Positions 55,527 to 64,000 of a stretch of 64,000 nt of DNA are shown piece by piece (positions within the stretch are counted from its first letter, which is position 1; each line of letters begins with the position of its first letter). The notes beneath the pieces are model-generated. The model had not been told where the DNA came from. It was given only the letters and a program-made list of their open reading frames with translations, and made no database searches. The stretch covers positions 992,001 to 1,056,000 of the forward strand of contig JAFJTR010000002.1 in assembly GCA_022559985.1 (NCBI GenBank), written 5' to 3'. The stretch comes from Parastagonospora avenae f. sp. tritici 18332-5. Taxonomy: Eukaryota; Ascomycota; Dothideomycetes; Pleosporales; Phaeosphaeriaceae. The position numbers and the translations under genes are program-made.

Positions 55527-56765
55527 CTCGAAGCACGGAGCGTACTTATTGAGCGTCCAATGCAACTGCCTTCTCCAGTTAGCGGAATTCAGAACGATGT
55601 TCCCTCAGGGTCTCTAGTGTATCCAAGGAAAGACTAGAGCCGACAAGCCTCGCCGTTGGTTCTTGTCGAAGCTTGGATCTGGGCGAACTACCTTCCATTT
55701 TGAGTACAAGTGCGCGATAACAGGCTGTTCATCTCCGCTAGTCATGCGGAGTAACCTGTCGTTGGCGCAGAACACCAAAACAGTGACAGCGATACGGGTC
55801 CTCTTCGGTTATTTTGGCCTGTAAATGGCAAATCCTTCGCCAGCTATCAGGTACTCACGCGCAAGCTTTCCAAGGCTCTGTCTGTGATGGCGTCACCCAG
55901 GATCAGATATTCATAAGGAATTGGATTCCAGGCCGGCTTTGCGACTCAGATTGCGTCGATATTGCCACCGCAGCATGTACAGACGTCGTTTCGCGTCCAA
56001 TACTAGGTGTTTTCCCACAAGAAATGGCGAATAATACAGTTTCAGATGTCCCGTTCGTGGTTTTCCGAAGTAAGATAGGAATGTGTCTGGGACACAATAT
56101 CTCCGAGGCCGCCTGGGCAGGCCTGCGTTCAAGGATGCTATTATTGTCGTTTTATCGCAGACGTCGCATTCTCGGATGACCTTCTTTGGGTCCAAATGCA
56201 CCCGATTTTGCCTTCCCGACAATGTCAAAATCTGCGAGGGCTTCCCGCTAGTTACGGTGTGGGAACAACTTTAGACGAAAAGCTATGAAGATACGATCAA
56301 TCCATCAATAGTCACTTTAGGAGTTGGAAGCGCAATCGCTATATGCCAAACGCGCTCCCAAGCAACGGACATAGTGCTCTAGGTCGGTTGGTGGAAATGA
56401 TAAGTCTTGGCTCAAGGTGTCGTGATACGGGTCGTACTGGTATAGGTACCGGGTACAGTAATGCCGAGCCGTGGGATCGGGGAAGATTGTTTCCATCGGT
56501 CCGATAAACAATCTCACATCAAACCACCATGAGCAACCGTCACCTTCATCATAAAGCATCGCTCACTGGTGGTCTGTCATCAATTACTGCGATAAGTGCC
56601 AAAGATCCACAGCAATATTGCCCGCTGAGTGCGTAAGTTGAGCGCACCTAATCGCAACACCATCTTCTATGTAGGAGGTTCACAGAATCAAATTTTAGAC
56701 TTCTACAGACTACGAGAAAGGAGCATCTAGGTACCTCGCGCAAATGATGGCCATCTTTTCGCAAT
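55527..56765. other. Intergenic, no supported gene
   Basis: Overlapping plus (55814-56179) and minus (55903-56228) frames and an 80-codon minus frame at 56317-56559 are open. None has a recognisable domain or splice context. Confidence 0.4.
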
Positions 56766-57659
56766 TCAGAAACCACCTTTGGGGCCATTCCCATGACCAC
56801 CATGCACATAGAAATCATTCGTGCCGTCCTTGGGTGTCGGCAACTCCACTAAACTCCTTCGATCTCCTGGCAGCTCAGCGTAGGTTGTGTGGTTTGCCAA
56901 CTCCGCAGTACTGTTTCTGTACTTTTCCGTTGGTGAGTCACCGGCCATTTCCACCCTCTTGCTGTCTTCCAGCTCTGTTGTCTTCGATCCGCGGTTTCGA
57001 CGGCGATAGGCCAAGTACAGACCAATTATAAGAGCGATGACTACAACGGGAACGACCACCCCGACTGCGATTTTAGTCGTTCGGTCACTCGAACTCTTGG
57101 GAGAGGGGAGAGATGAAGGTGTTGTGGTAGCTGAAGCGACCGAGTTCGTAGACGAACTTGATGCCATCAGGGAACTGCTTCCCGTTACGCTAGACACCAT
57201 CGAGCTCAATGGTGAATTCGACGTGACGGCAACGCCCGTGGCCGAAGCAACTGCGGCTACGTGTCGTCATTAGCACTCTTCTCCGACTCGGAAGTCTGTC
57301 AAAGCTGTCCACTTACCAGCTGGGGTAATTCCTCGAGTTACACCGATCTGGCAGTACTTGGAGAACACATCTTGGGCAGATGTAGCTTGTGCCTGACCAT
57401 TACAAGCAGTCGAAACTTCGGCACCGATGAGGCTGTTGTAATAGGTGGAGCTGTCATAACAAAAGCACACGTATGAAGTCATTTGAGATCCGTCACCACA
57501 TCCCGACGCCATCGCACGAACGATGGCGGAGACTGGTGTTACTGCACATGACTGCAGTTGGTAGTACTCGGGTACTGAGTCGATGAAGATCTTGGTTGCG
57601 ACGACACTGCTACTCCTGGATGCGGAGGCTGATCCGCGTGTACTGACTGGCGTTGACAT
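56766..57659 (-). CDS. Single-span fungal surface protein with Cys-rich ectodomain
   Basis: Two exons, 57659-57317 and 57256-56766, giving 277 residues. The GTAAGT...TAG intron joins 'GVTRGITPA' to 'AVASATGVAV' in frame. The ectodomain (about residues 25-105) has six to seven Cys in a pattern seen in fungal extracellular membrane proteins ('YYQLQSCAVTPVSAIVRAMASGCG', 'SYVCFCYDSSTYYN', 'VSTACNG', 'KYCQIG'). It is followed by a Ser/Thr/Ala-rich stalk, one membrane helix ('IAVGVVVPVVVIALIIGLYLAYRRRNR', about 185-207), and a 70-residue cytoplasmic tail. No signal peptide is visible after the chosen ATG, so a missing 5' exon is likely. Relation to CFEM is possible but not claimed. Function unknown. 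Confidence 0.66.
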
Positions 57660-59359
57660 GGCGGCGATATTAAGTCGAAATGGCTTCTTCCGAGCATGGG
57701 AAATCTCCTGCAGTGATCTTGAGGCAGAACTTCGATGGGCTGCTCCACTTCTTGGAGTCTATGGACTGTATATCAGGCCAAGGCCGTCCATGTGGTGTCA
57801 CATTGGCATCGAAGAAGCTCTCGCCTGAGCCTGCCAGATATTGGGGGCCATGGCTTGAAGGCAGGGATACCTCCAACAACCGCATTCTGCGCTTCTCCAA
57901 TGGTGAGATACTGGTAGAATTGAACCTGGTTGATTTAGGCGTATCAGCAAATGAAAATGGCAAAGATCTCTATCACTGCTGATCCTTCGGTGCGGGGGCT
58001 GCATATGCAATTTATATAGCAAGGCTGAGACATGATTGCTTTTTCCTGGCGGCCTCAGAAGTATGAGTTCACTATGCGTGTTGTCAGGGACCTTCGAATA
58101 TCATCTCGAAATTCTGCACCCATCGTGAGCAGACCACTCGCACTTAAACATTAAGTTTATTAATCGCTTCGTTCGCGTTCAGCAGAATGAGAGCACTTTC
58201 AGAACTTACAGCATGCCGCCTACCAAATCCGGAATCACTTTGGCCCCATCATGTTCCGATATCGCCAAATCCGGTTCAGCCACCATGCACGAAGACAGGC
58301 ATCTTCGCAGGAATTACCGTGAGGTCCTCCAAGATAAGCGCATCGCAACCCAGAGTTGGGTCACAGCTGGAAATCGAAGATATGAAGTCCATAAACCGAA
58401 GAAATGAATGGTCGATATTCGCCGCGCGACCACTGGATGGACTGCTAGCAACCACATCGCGTATACCCGGCCGTCGTGCGTCGACCGTTTCGGCCGCTGC
58501 AGTCAAAACCGGACGAGTTCACGCTGAGCACAATTGGGACTCAGCGAATGATTAGAGCTGCCAAGATCCTTGGGCTGCGGGATACTTCTTCTCCTGCAGA
58601 AGCCTTCGCGAAGAACCACTTCCTCGATTACCGAAGACTAAGGTCCTTTCGCTACCGGTAATGACCTCGGGAGTGGCGAAGCAGGCGATAAATTGCTTGT
58701 GAGAAGTCAGCACGACGGAATTGAAGACAGAAGCACCCCATTGGCTGATATCAAGGCATCCGTCATGTCCTGTTTTCGTGTCCCGACGTCCGCTTCACTG
58801 TAAGAGACTTCACCTCGCTGCCCATTTACACTCAACGTTCTCGGGGTCGCCAGTGGCGTAGCCAGGAACATGTGTAGCTCGGGCTGCGCAAGGCTGGGCG
58901 CGGCTGAATTTGGGCTGGCTCAACGTTCTAGCTCAGGAGATCTCCAGTCGAGAACAACATTTTCCCCACAACCGCAAGGTACGGATCTGCAAACTGTATG
59001 TAAATACATGCTTCTCCATCACGAAAACAGAGGTATCCACTGCTAAGTAGGACTGCCTCCCCAATTTCTTTCAATCATTCATTTCATTAAAGCTCCGATT
59101 TACACGCCAGTAAGAGAAAGTCCAGTCTTCCTCTGTGAGTTCTTCGTTAGACCCTCAGCTGAGTCCAGGACGCCACAAAAATGCCGGATTGTAGCTTGAG
59201 AAAAACATACACGCCAGTCCGTTATATTACTACCGCCTCGCACTAGCGATTCGCGCAAAATACGAACCACCATGTTGTTTCCCCATACAGTCTCCTTCGC
59301 ATGTGAGACTTTAATCTGCCCCCAGTATCGCAACTTCAGTCAATCAGTTTTTGATCACC
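57660..59359. other. Long intergenic region, no supported gene
   Basis: Frames at 57670-57982 (both strands) and 58187-58660 are open for 60-120 codons but show no domain, signal or consistent splice structure. One minus frame at 58276-58506 has a moderately coding-like composition and could be a gene remnant. Confidence 0.4.
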
Positions 59360-62215
59360 ATGCGCCTCTTCGCGTGGCTCCTTGTCGCGATCGCACTTCT
59401 AACGGCCACTCAAGCGATCAGTAAATCGGCTCCTTGTGGCCCAAATTTTGGTCTGACATGCAAGGGGAGCCGATTTGGTGACTGCTGCAGCCAGTATTCT
59501 TACTGCGGTTCCGCAGAAGTGTGTAAGATCCAGTGTCTATGTCCGCGAGAGGCTAACCTTGTCTAGGCATATTGCGGTCGCGGATGTCAAGGCAGCCATG
59601 GACTCTGCAAGAGTAAGTCATTCCTATGTATCCGTCTAAGCAAGTTTGTAACATTCACGCAAATTCAGTCTCTTCGTTGCCGACAAAATCCAGCTCCGCA
59701 TCTCCAGCGACTCGGACAATATCATCGTCCGCACCTTTGGCAACCCTCAAAGTTACGACTAACGCTCGATGCGGAAACCTCTACAATGCCTCAACCAAAG
59801 GCATGACCTGTCTTGGCTCGAAGTACGGGGACTGCTGTAGTTAGTACTCGTACTGCGGATCTACTGATGCGTACTGCGGGGCTAAATGTCAGTCTGCGTT
59901 TGGTCGTTGCAAGGACAACTCGTCAAGAGCGTCTTCCAGCCTTCGTTCATCCACGGTGCCGATGCAGTCCCCGTCATTTTCATCGATCCGCACGCTGTCG
60001 TCCATACCACCCTCCTCGGCTTCTCCTACTGGCCTATCGAGTTTGCCTATATCCAGCAGCTCGAGCGCTCCCGCTGTTCCATCTGTAGCCGCTCCAAGCT
60101 CCACAGGCTCTGATGTCTTTACGACGCCATCTAGTACGGTCTCGACATTCACGTCATCTTCGAGTCTGAGTTCCGCTTTCTCAGCTCCATTACCATCTTC
60201 CGAACTTTCCACAACCACTCCCATGATTAGCGGATCTACTACCGGCACTACGAGCTTCGTCTCCAGCTCAGCCGCTAGTTCCACACCTATGCTGACATCT
60301 GCTCCGACATCTTTGTCAACTGTGGAGTCCATTTCCATGTCTGTTCTCTCTTCATCAAATCTTGCGAGTTCGAGCACCGCATCATCAGAAACCATTCACA
60401 CTTCCACGGTCACAGGTCCCGGGGTGCTCTCGTTACCAGGCTTTTTTTATAGCGAGTCATTCACTTCAGCTGATACAACTTCAACTCCGTCGCTATCTAG
60501 TGTTACCATCAGCTCAGACGTTAGTCTCTCATTTGGCACCATCACGGACAGCCTCATTTCCGCGTTGGCAAGCATTACAATCATATCGCCAGTGGATCCT
60601 ACCAACAAGGAGAGCGTAACAACGACCTCGGAGGTAACTCCGTCCCTCCGAGCTACTGCTTCAAGTGTCTCAGATGCATCCGCTTCTTCGTCTTCGGCGG
60701 ATATTTCCCCTTCAACTACCTCCAACGCAACATCTATAATGCAGGAAAGTGAGGTTTCGATCAATACAAGCACAAGCTTCGCTGTGAGTAGCTCGGAGGC
60801 CTCATCAACGCAAATGATGACGAACACCCCTGCGCTCACCTCGGAGAGTTCCAACATGTCCCCAAGCTCAACTGTTGCTCCTGATCTTGGCTGCAACCCA
60901 AGACCGAGCGTTACGTGCAATCGCGTGCGCGATTGTCCAGTCTCCACCAATGCATCAGTTACTCCCTCGTCGACCTATCTTAATGTACCAGTGGCTACTG
61001 CATCGAGTGTTCCGTATCGGAACATTACTGTACCGATTAACAATCTCACTGTCGGAAATGAGTATGTGCTCACCTTCTACAGCATGTAAGTTTCAATGCC
61101 GTCTGCCCTCGCACTACTGTCACCCTAACGATTGGCAGATCTGAAAAGTTACTCATAATGGGCTCAAACAGCTGCTGTAACATAACAGCATATATGGATA
61201 ATATAGCAATATCTCGGTATTGTGTCGGCTATTACTGTTCTCTTGCACACATACAAAACGGTCCCTACGCTGACGATATCTCCAAACTTGTCAGATCGTC
61301 GGCTGTCGTTTACCGCCCAACTGTCACGAATCCTATACTGCAATTTAAAGTTGTTTGCCCTGTCAGTGATCGTAATGTTATAGTGGGCGGGATTAGAACG
61401 CAAGACATCGCTCTCGTCCCCCGCTGCACTTGCGTGGAAGAAAACCAATTTCAATCACTCCAAACTCAGCCTCAAAACGCTGCCTTTAATGGTAACTTCG
61501 CCGACTACGACGTCAGACAAGAGAATCCAGTGCTGGGCTGGATCAGCCAGGAAAGCTGGAAAGGCCAAGTTGTACCCGTGCCATTCAGTGGTCCTATTCA
61601 GGCAGGCGATACAAGTACTAAGGGAGCTGTGTTTGTACAATACATTCATCTTGGGAGTCCAATTCTGACTACATTATAGGGTACTCAACGGGCCTTTCGC
61701 ATCTTTGTATAGAACCGTCTCGGATTTGACTCGTTTAGCCCCTTACAGTAAGTCTTTGAATAATCTTAACTTCTCTAACAGTGTAATAACTCTTGAAAGA
61801 TCTCTCGATTCTCTCCAGGTATGATTCTCCACCATTACAAGTCATAGTCTACCCACCAGGCTCGACCACTAACATGATGTCATTTAGCTTTCCCACCAGG
61901 AACAATTGCAATCTTACCGTTAAGTTCTACGAAGAAATTGTCCTCGCACTTCCCCATTTATCTATCGGTCCCCGCGACCGCCTCAACCCATATTGGCACA
62001 ATTTCACCATAGTCTACCCGAAGGCTACTGCTGGAGTTCTGTGGGTTGGTGACATATGCAAATTTGATTTCAATGCTACCCGGAGGGCAAATGAGTACAA
62101 TTCCGCTCGGATCGACGATGTTTCGCTTGTGCGCATTGGATGCGATGACCCAACTCGGTCGATCTCAAGCGTCACATCAATCGCCACTTTGCTCACAGCA
62201 CCGACTGGGAGCTAG
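59360..62215 (+). pseudogene. Broken chitin-binding, Ser/Thr-rich surface protein
   Basis: Exons are readable at 59360-59518, 59567-59612, from 59669 to about 61086, from about 61140, and to a stop at 62215. A signal peptide ('LFAWLLVAIALLTATQA') is followed by a type 1 chitin-binding (hevein-like) domain ('CGPNFGLTCKGSRFGDCCSQYSYCGSAEAYCGRGCQ'), then a second copy in which 'GDCCS' is followed by TAG (59842-59844) and then 'YSYCGSTDAYCGAKCQ'. Copy 1 has CAG (Gln) at this position, so the stop is a direct CAG to TAG change. A long Ser/Thr-rich region and a C-terminal carbohydrate-binding-like domain ('YNSARIDDVSLV') follow. A second lesion lies near 61680, where the intron acceptor leaves the frame off by one base. 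Intact relatives would be secreted, chitin-binding wall proteins. Confidence 0.66.
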
Positions 62216-63202
62216 AGTGCAGCTTAGCCTGCGACGCTCTACACAAATGCCAACATTCGTCGAAGAATAGCTCGCATCTCTAATTACTAATGATTAATCA
62301 CCCTACTTCTGAGACTTTCTTAACACTTCTAGCGCGACTGAACCCACCTCTGGGGCAAGTCTCAAAGACTGTCTGTTCATGTCGAGTAAAACGTAAACTT
62401 AACTTACTACACCTTTACCGGCGTGTTCCTACAGTTCCTCGACCTCCAAGACTATCCGCTCTTGACATACCACATTTTCGAAAATAGCTGGTTTTTCTCA
62501 CGTTACTCTTTCAAGGTTATCAAGTGGCAGCACACGTTACTCTTTCAAGATTATCAGGTGGCAACACACGTCACAGTTTCGCAAGGAACGACCATATTCT
62601 CTGCTACCAAAAGCGCCCGATTTTTGGCTGCAAACTGACGAGCAGTGCGAGTATGAACGGACGTAATCACGCGAAGAAGACGACCAAATTACGATTTGGT
62701 TTTGTGTCTCTGGCCAGGATCCGCGGTCCCATTCAGGCGGGATACAACACCACGAAGAGATGTGGTGTGACCAGTTTCCCCCAATCACATCAGACTCCCG
62801 TAAACAGTCATCAAGTGATAAAGTCGAAGCACAACTTCGGTTGCGCAAGTCAGAAAAGCCATATAGAGCCGCCGTACAATGTGGTCAAGCGCTCTGCGAG
62901 CACATCTGAGTTGTCAGTGTTCCGCTCCGATATAGTATGGCTATACTTGACTAGTTATCATCAAGGCGCAGTAAGTTGAATTCCCGACCTGAAAGCACAT
63001 GCTTACTCTTATAGTCGTTGTACTAAGCAACTTTCTAAATTGAATCTTCACGGACATCTTGTCGTGCGAATATTTACATGTGTATATGCGACGACATGTC
63101 ATTGCTGAGTAGCTCTCTGAATGGTCGACGCTACACACGATCAGAGCCCTTTTGCACCAGTGATGCGCTCAAGTATAAGCTGTGGTGATAATAATATAGT
63201 CG
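62216..63202. other. Intergenic with a short tandem repeat
   Basis: A 151-codon plus frame at 62524-62979 covers part of the tandem repeat and is not a convincing gene. Several stop-interrupted Cys/His-containing strings around 62580-62900 hint at an old gene remnant that could not be assigned. Confidence 0.35.
62499..62590. repeat. 34 bp tandem repeat, about 2.5 copies
   Basis: Units start 'cacgttactctttcaaggtt' at 62499, 'cacgttactctttcaagatt' at 62533 and 'cacgtcacagtttcgcaagg' at 62567, an exact 34 bp period. Differences between copies are mainly transitions. Confidence 0.8.
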
Positions 63203-63969
63203 ATGCTGATAACTATAGGTATTGTGAAAGAATCTCCTAGAATGTGCAGATCCCCGAGTGTAGACATTCGAACCGTGTTAAAACGAGCCAACCCACTTGC
63301 GACTCCAGTCGAACCCTCAACCGTGACAGGCGCCCCAGACGTAATAACGTACTCGATCGACGTCCCGTCGGATATACGAGTTACGACAATCCTGATCACG
63401 TCCGTTCTATCACCGACTTCGAAATCAAAAACTTCATCGACAGCATAAACCACCCTGAATACGCAGACCCAAGCTTCCAGTTCCACATCTTTCACGACCC
63501 TGAAGTCCAGTACTATTCATTCCAGCTCAATAACCTCGATCACGAGAACTCAGCCCTCCACTAACAACCCCGCTATCGCCTCGAATTTCGGAATCGCTCG
63601 TACCAGCTTTATTACCACCAAGTTAAATTTCGCTACATTTTCTAATCCAAGACGACCTTATGGCGATACAATGCCGTATAAACCTCGTCTTAGTTCGGCC
63701 GCAACAGGTGGAATAGCGGCGGCAACTACAACAATTTGTATTGCTCTCATTCTCACAGGCACATGGGTGATCTGGAGAAGATGCGGCAGCACAAGAGAAG
63801 AACGGAGGAGCGAGTTGGAGGCGCACGATGTGAAAATCAAAAAATTGAGCGGCTGCCAGCTTCCGTCTTTGACCTGGGAACTCCCCGGGGACAGCCCATG
63901 CCGGACGGGCCAAGCTCTGATCGTCAATTATCTGAGCTCGATACAACTCTGGAGGTGCATGAGAGATAA
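63203..63969 (+). pseudogene. Broken Ser/Thr-rich single-span membrane protein
   Basis: One frame runs from 63203 through a Ser/Thr-rich region to TAA at 63446-63448. It then continues in the same frame with more Ser/Thr-rich sequence ('TQASSSTSFTTLKSSTIHSSS'), a membrane helix ('GGIAAATTTICIALILTGTWVIWRR', about 63703-63777) and a charged tail. The stop sits between 'KTSSTA' and 'TTLNTQTQ' and would be Gln if it were CAA. After the helix, an ending typical of such proteins ('QLSELDTTLEVHER', stop at 63967-63969) is in another frame, suggesting a second, frameshift lesion. A 5' end with a signal peptide was not found. No homologue recognised. Confidence 0.48.
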
Positions 63970-64000
63970 GAGCGGGAAAGGAACCATTGGGACCCCTGAC

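Noticed and set aside
56317..56559. An 80-codon minus-strand frame of moderately protein-like composition.
   Set aside because: No homologue, splice partner or promoter context was recognised. It could be a remnant but is not supportable as a gene.
660..63448. Reassignment of TAG/TAA to glutamine, suggested by five in-frame stops at likely Gln positions.
   Set aside because: Many intact genes here end in TAG or TAA at the expected place (for example the P450, FKBP and MFS genes) and have no internal stops. Decay of accessory genes is simpler.
63169..63495. A 108-codon minus-strand frame at the right edge.
   Set aside because: It is antisense to the Ser/Thr-rich plus-strand frame that continues into a membrane helix.
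1..64000. CRISPR arrays, tRNA or rRNA genes.
   Set aside because: No spaced direct repeats were seen. No tRNA-like cloverleaf or rRNA core was recognised by eye, but a covariance-model scan would be needed to exclude tRNAs.

Overview
This is nuclear DNA of a filamentous ascomycete (Pezizomycotina, probably a Dothideomycete). The evidence is split genes with short GT-AG introns of mostly 45-70 nt, a Zn(II)2Cys6 regulator, a HET-domain gene, Pth11-like and DUF300 membrane proteins, a sedolisin protease and a eukaryotic REV1 polymerase. The class-level guess is inference. Exon structures were assembled by hand from splice signals, frame continuity and remembered family patterns. No alignment or database search was run.

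Layout. 0-1 kb: decayed secreted retropepsin-like gene. 2.1-4.3 kb: zinc-cluster transcription factor. 5.1-5.9 kb: secreted DUF4360 protein. 7.3-11.1 kb: two multi-pass membrane proteins, a 7TM-type protein and a DUF300/Ost-alpha protein. 12.4-14.3 kb: MFS transporter. 14.8-17.4 kb: Clr5-ankyrin protein. 17.9-24.9 kb: what looks like an amine or organic-acid catabolic group. It holds one intact sarcosine/fructosyl-amine oxidase-like gene and three adjacent broken genes (FAD oxidoreductase, haloacid dehalogenase, ACS-type permease). 26.0-34.9 kb: DUF7702 protein, Pth11-like protein, cytochrome P450, DUF4267 protein and a DHA2 transporter. 35.2-39.6 kb: small single-span protein, serine/threonine dehydratase and HET-domain protein. 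40.5-51.5 kb: a conserved housekeeping block with FKBP isomerase and REV1 transcribed divergently, a Yippee protein and an NDR-family kinase. 51.6-57.7 kb: a two-domain DsbA/GST-kappa protein, a sedolisin and a single-span surface protein. 59.4-64 kb: a broken chitin-binding surface protein and a broken Ser/Thr-rich membrane protein at the window edge.

The most notable signal is gene decay by a consistent lesion. Five accessory genes are open almost throughout but carry an isolated in-frame TAG or TAA that fits loss of a CAG or CAA glutamine codon. One of them has also lost its ATG to ATA. A sixth gene has a canonical splice donor changed to ATAAGT and a one-base frame break. The housekeeping genes show none of this. 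That pattern fits C:G to T:A mutation, possibly repeat-induced point mutation, in dispensable genes. I found no CRISPR array, rRNA gene, convincing tRNA gene or intact transposon. I also found no clearly novel multigene system beyond this decayed group.
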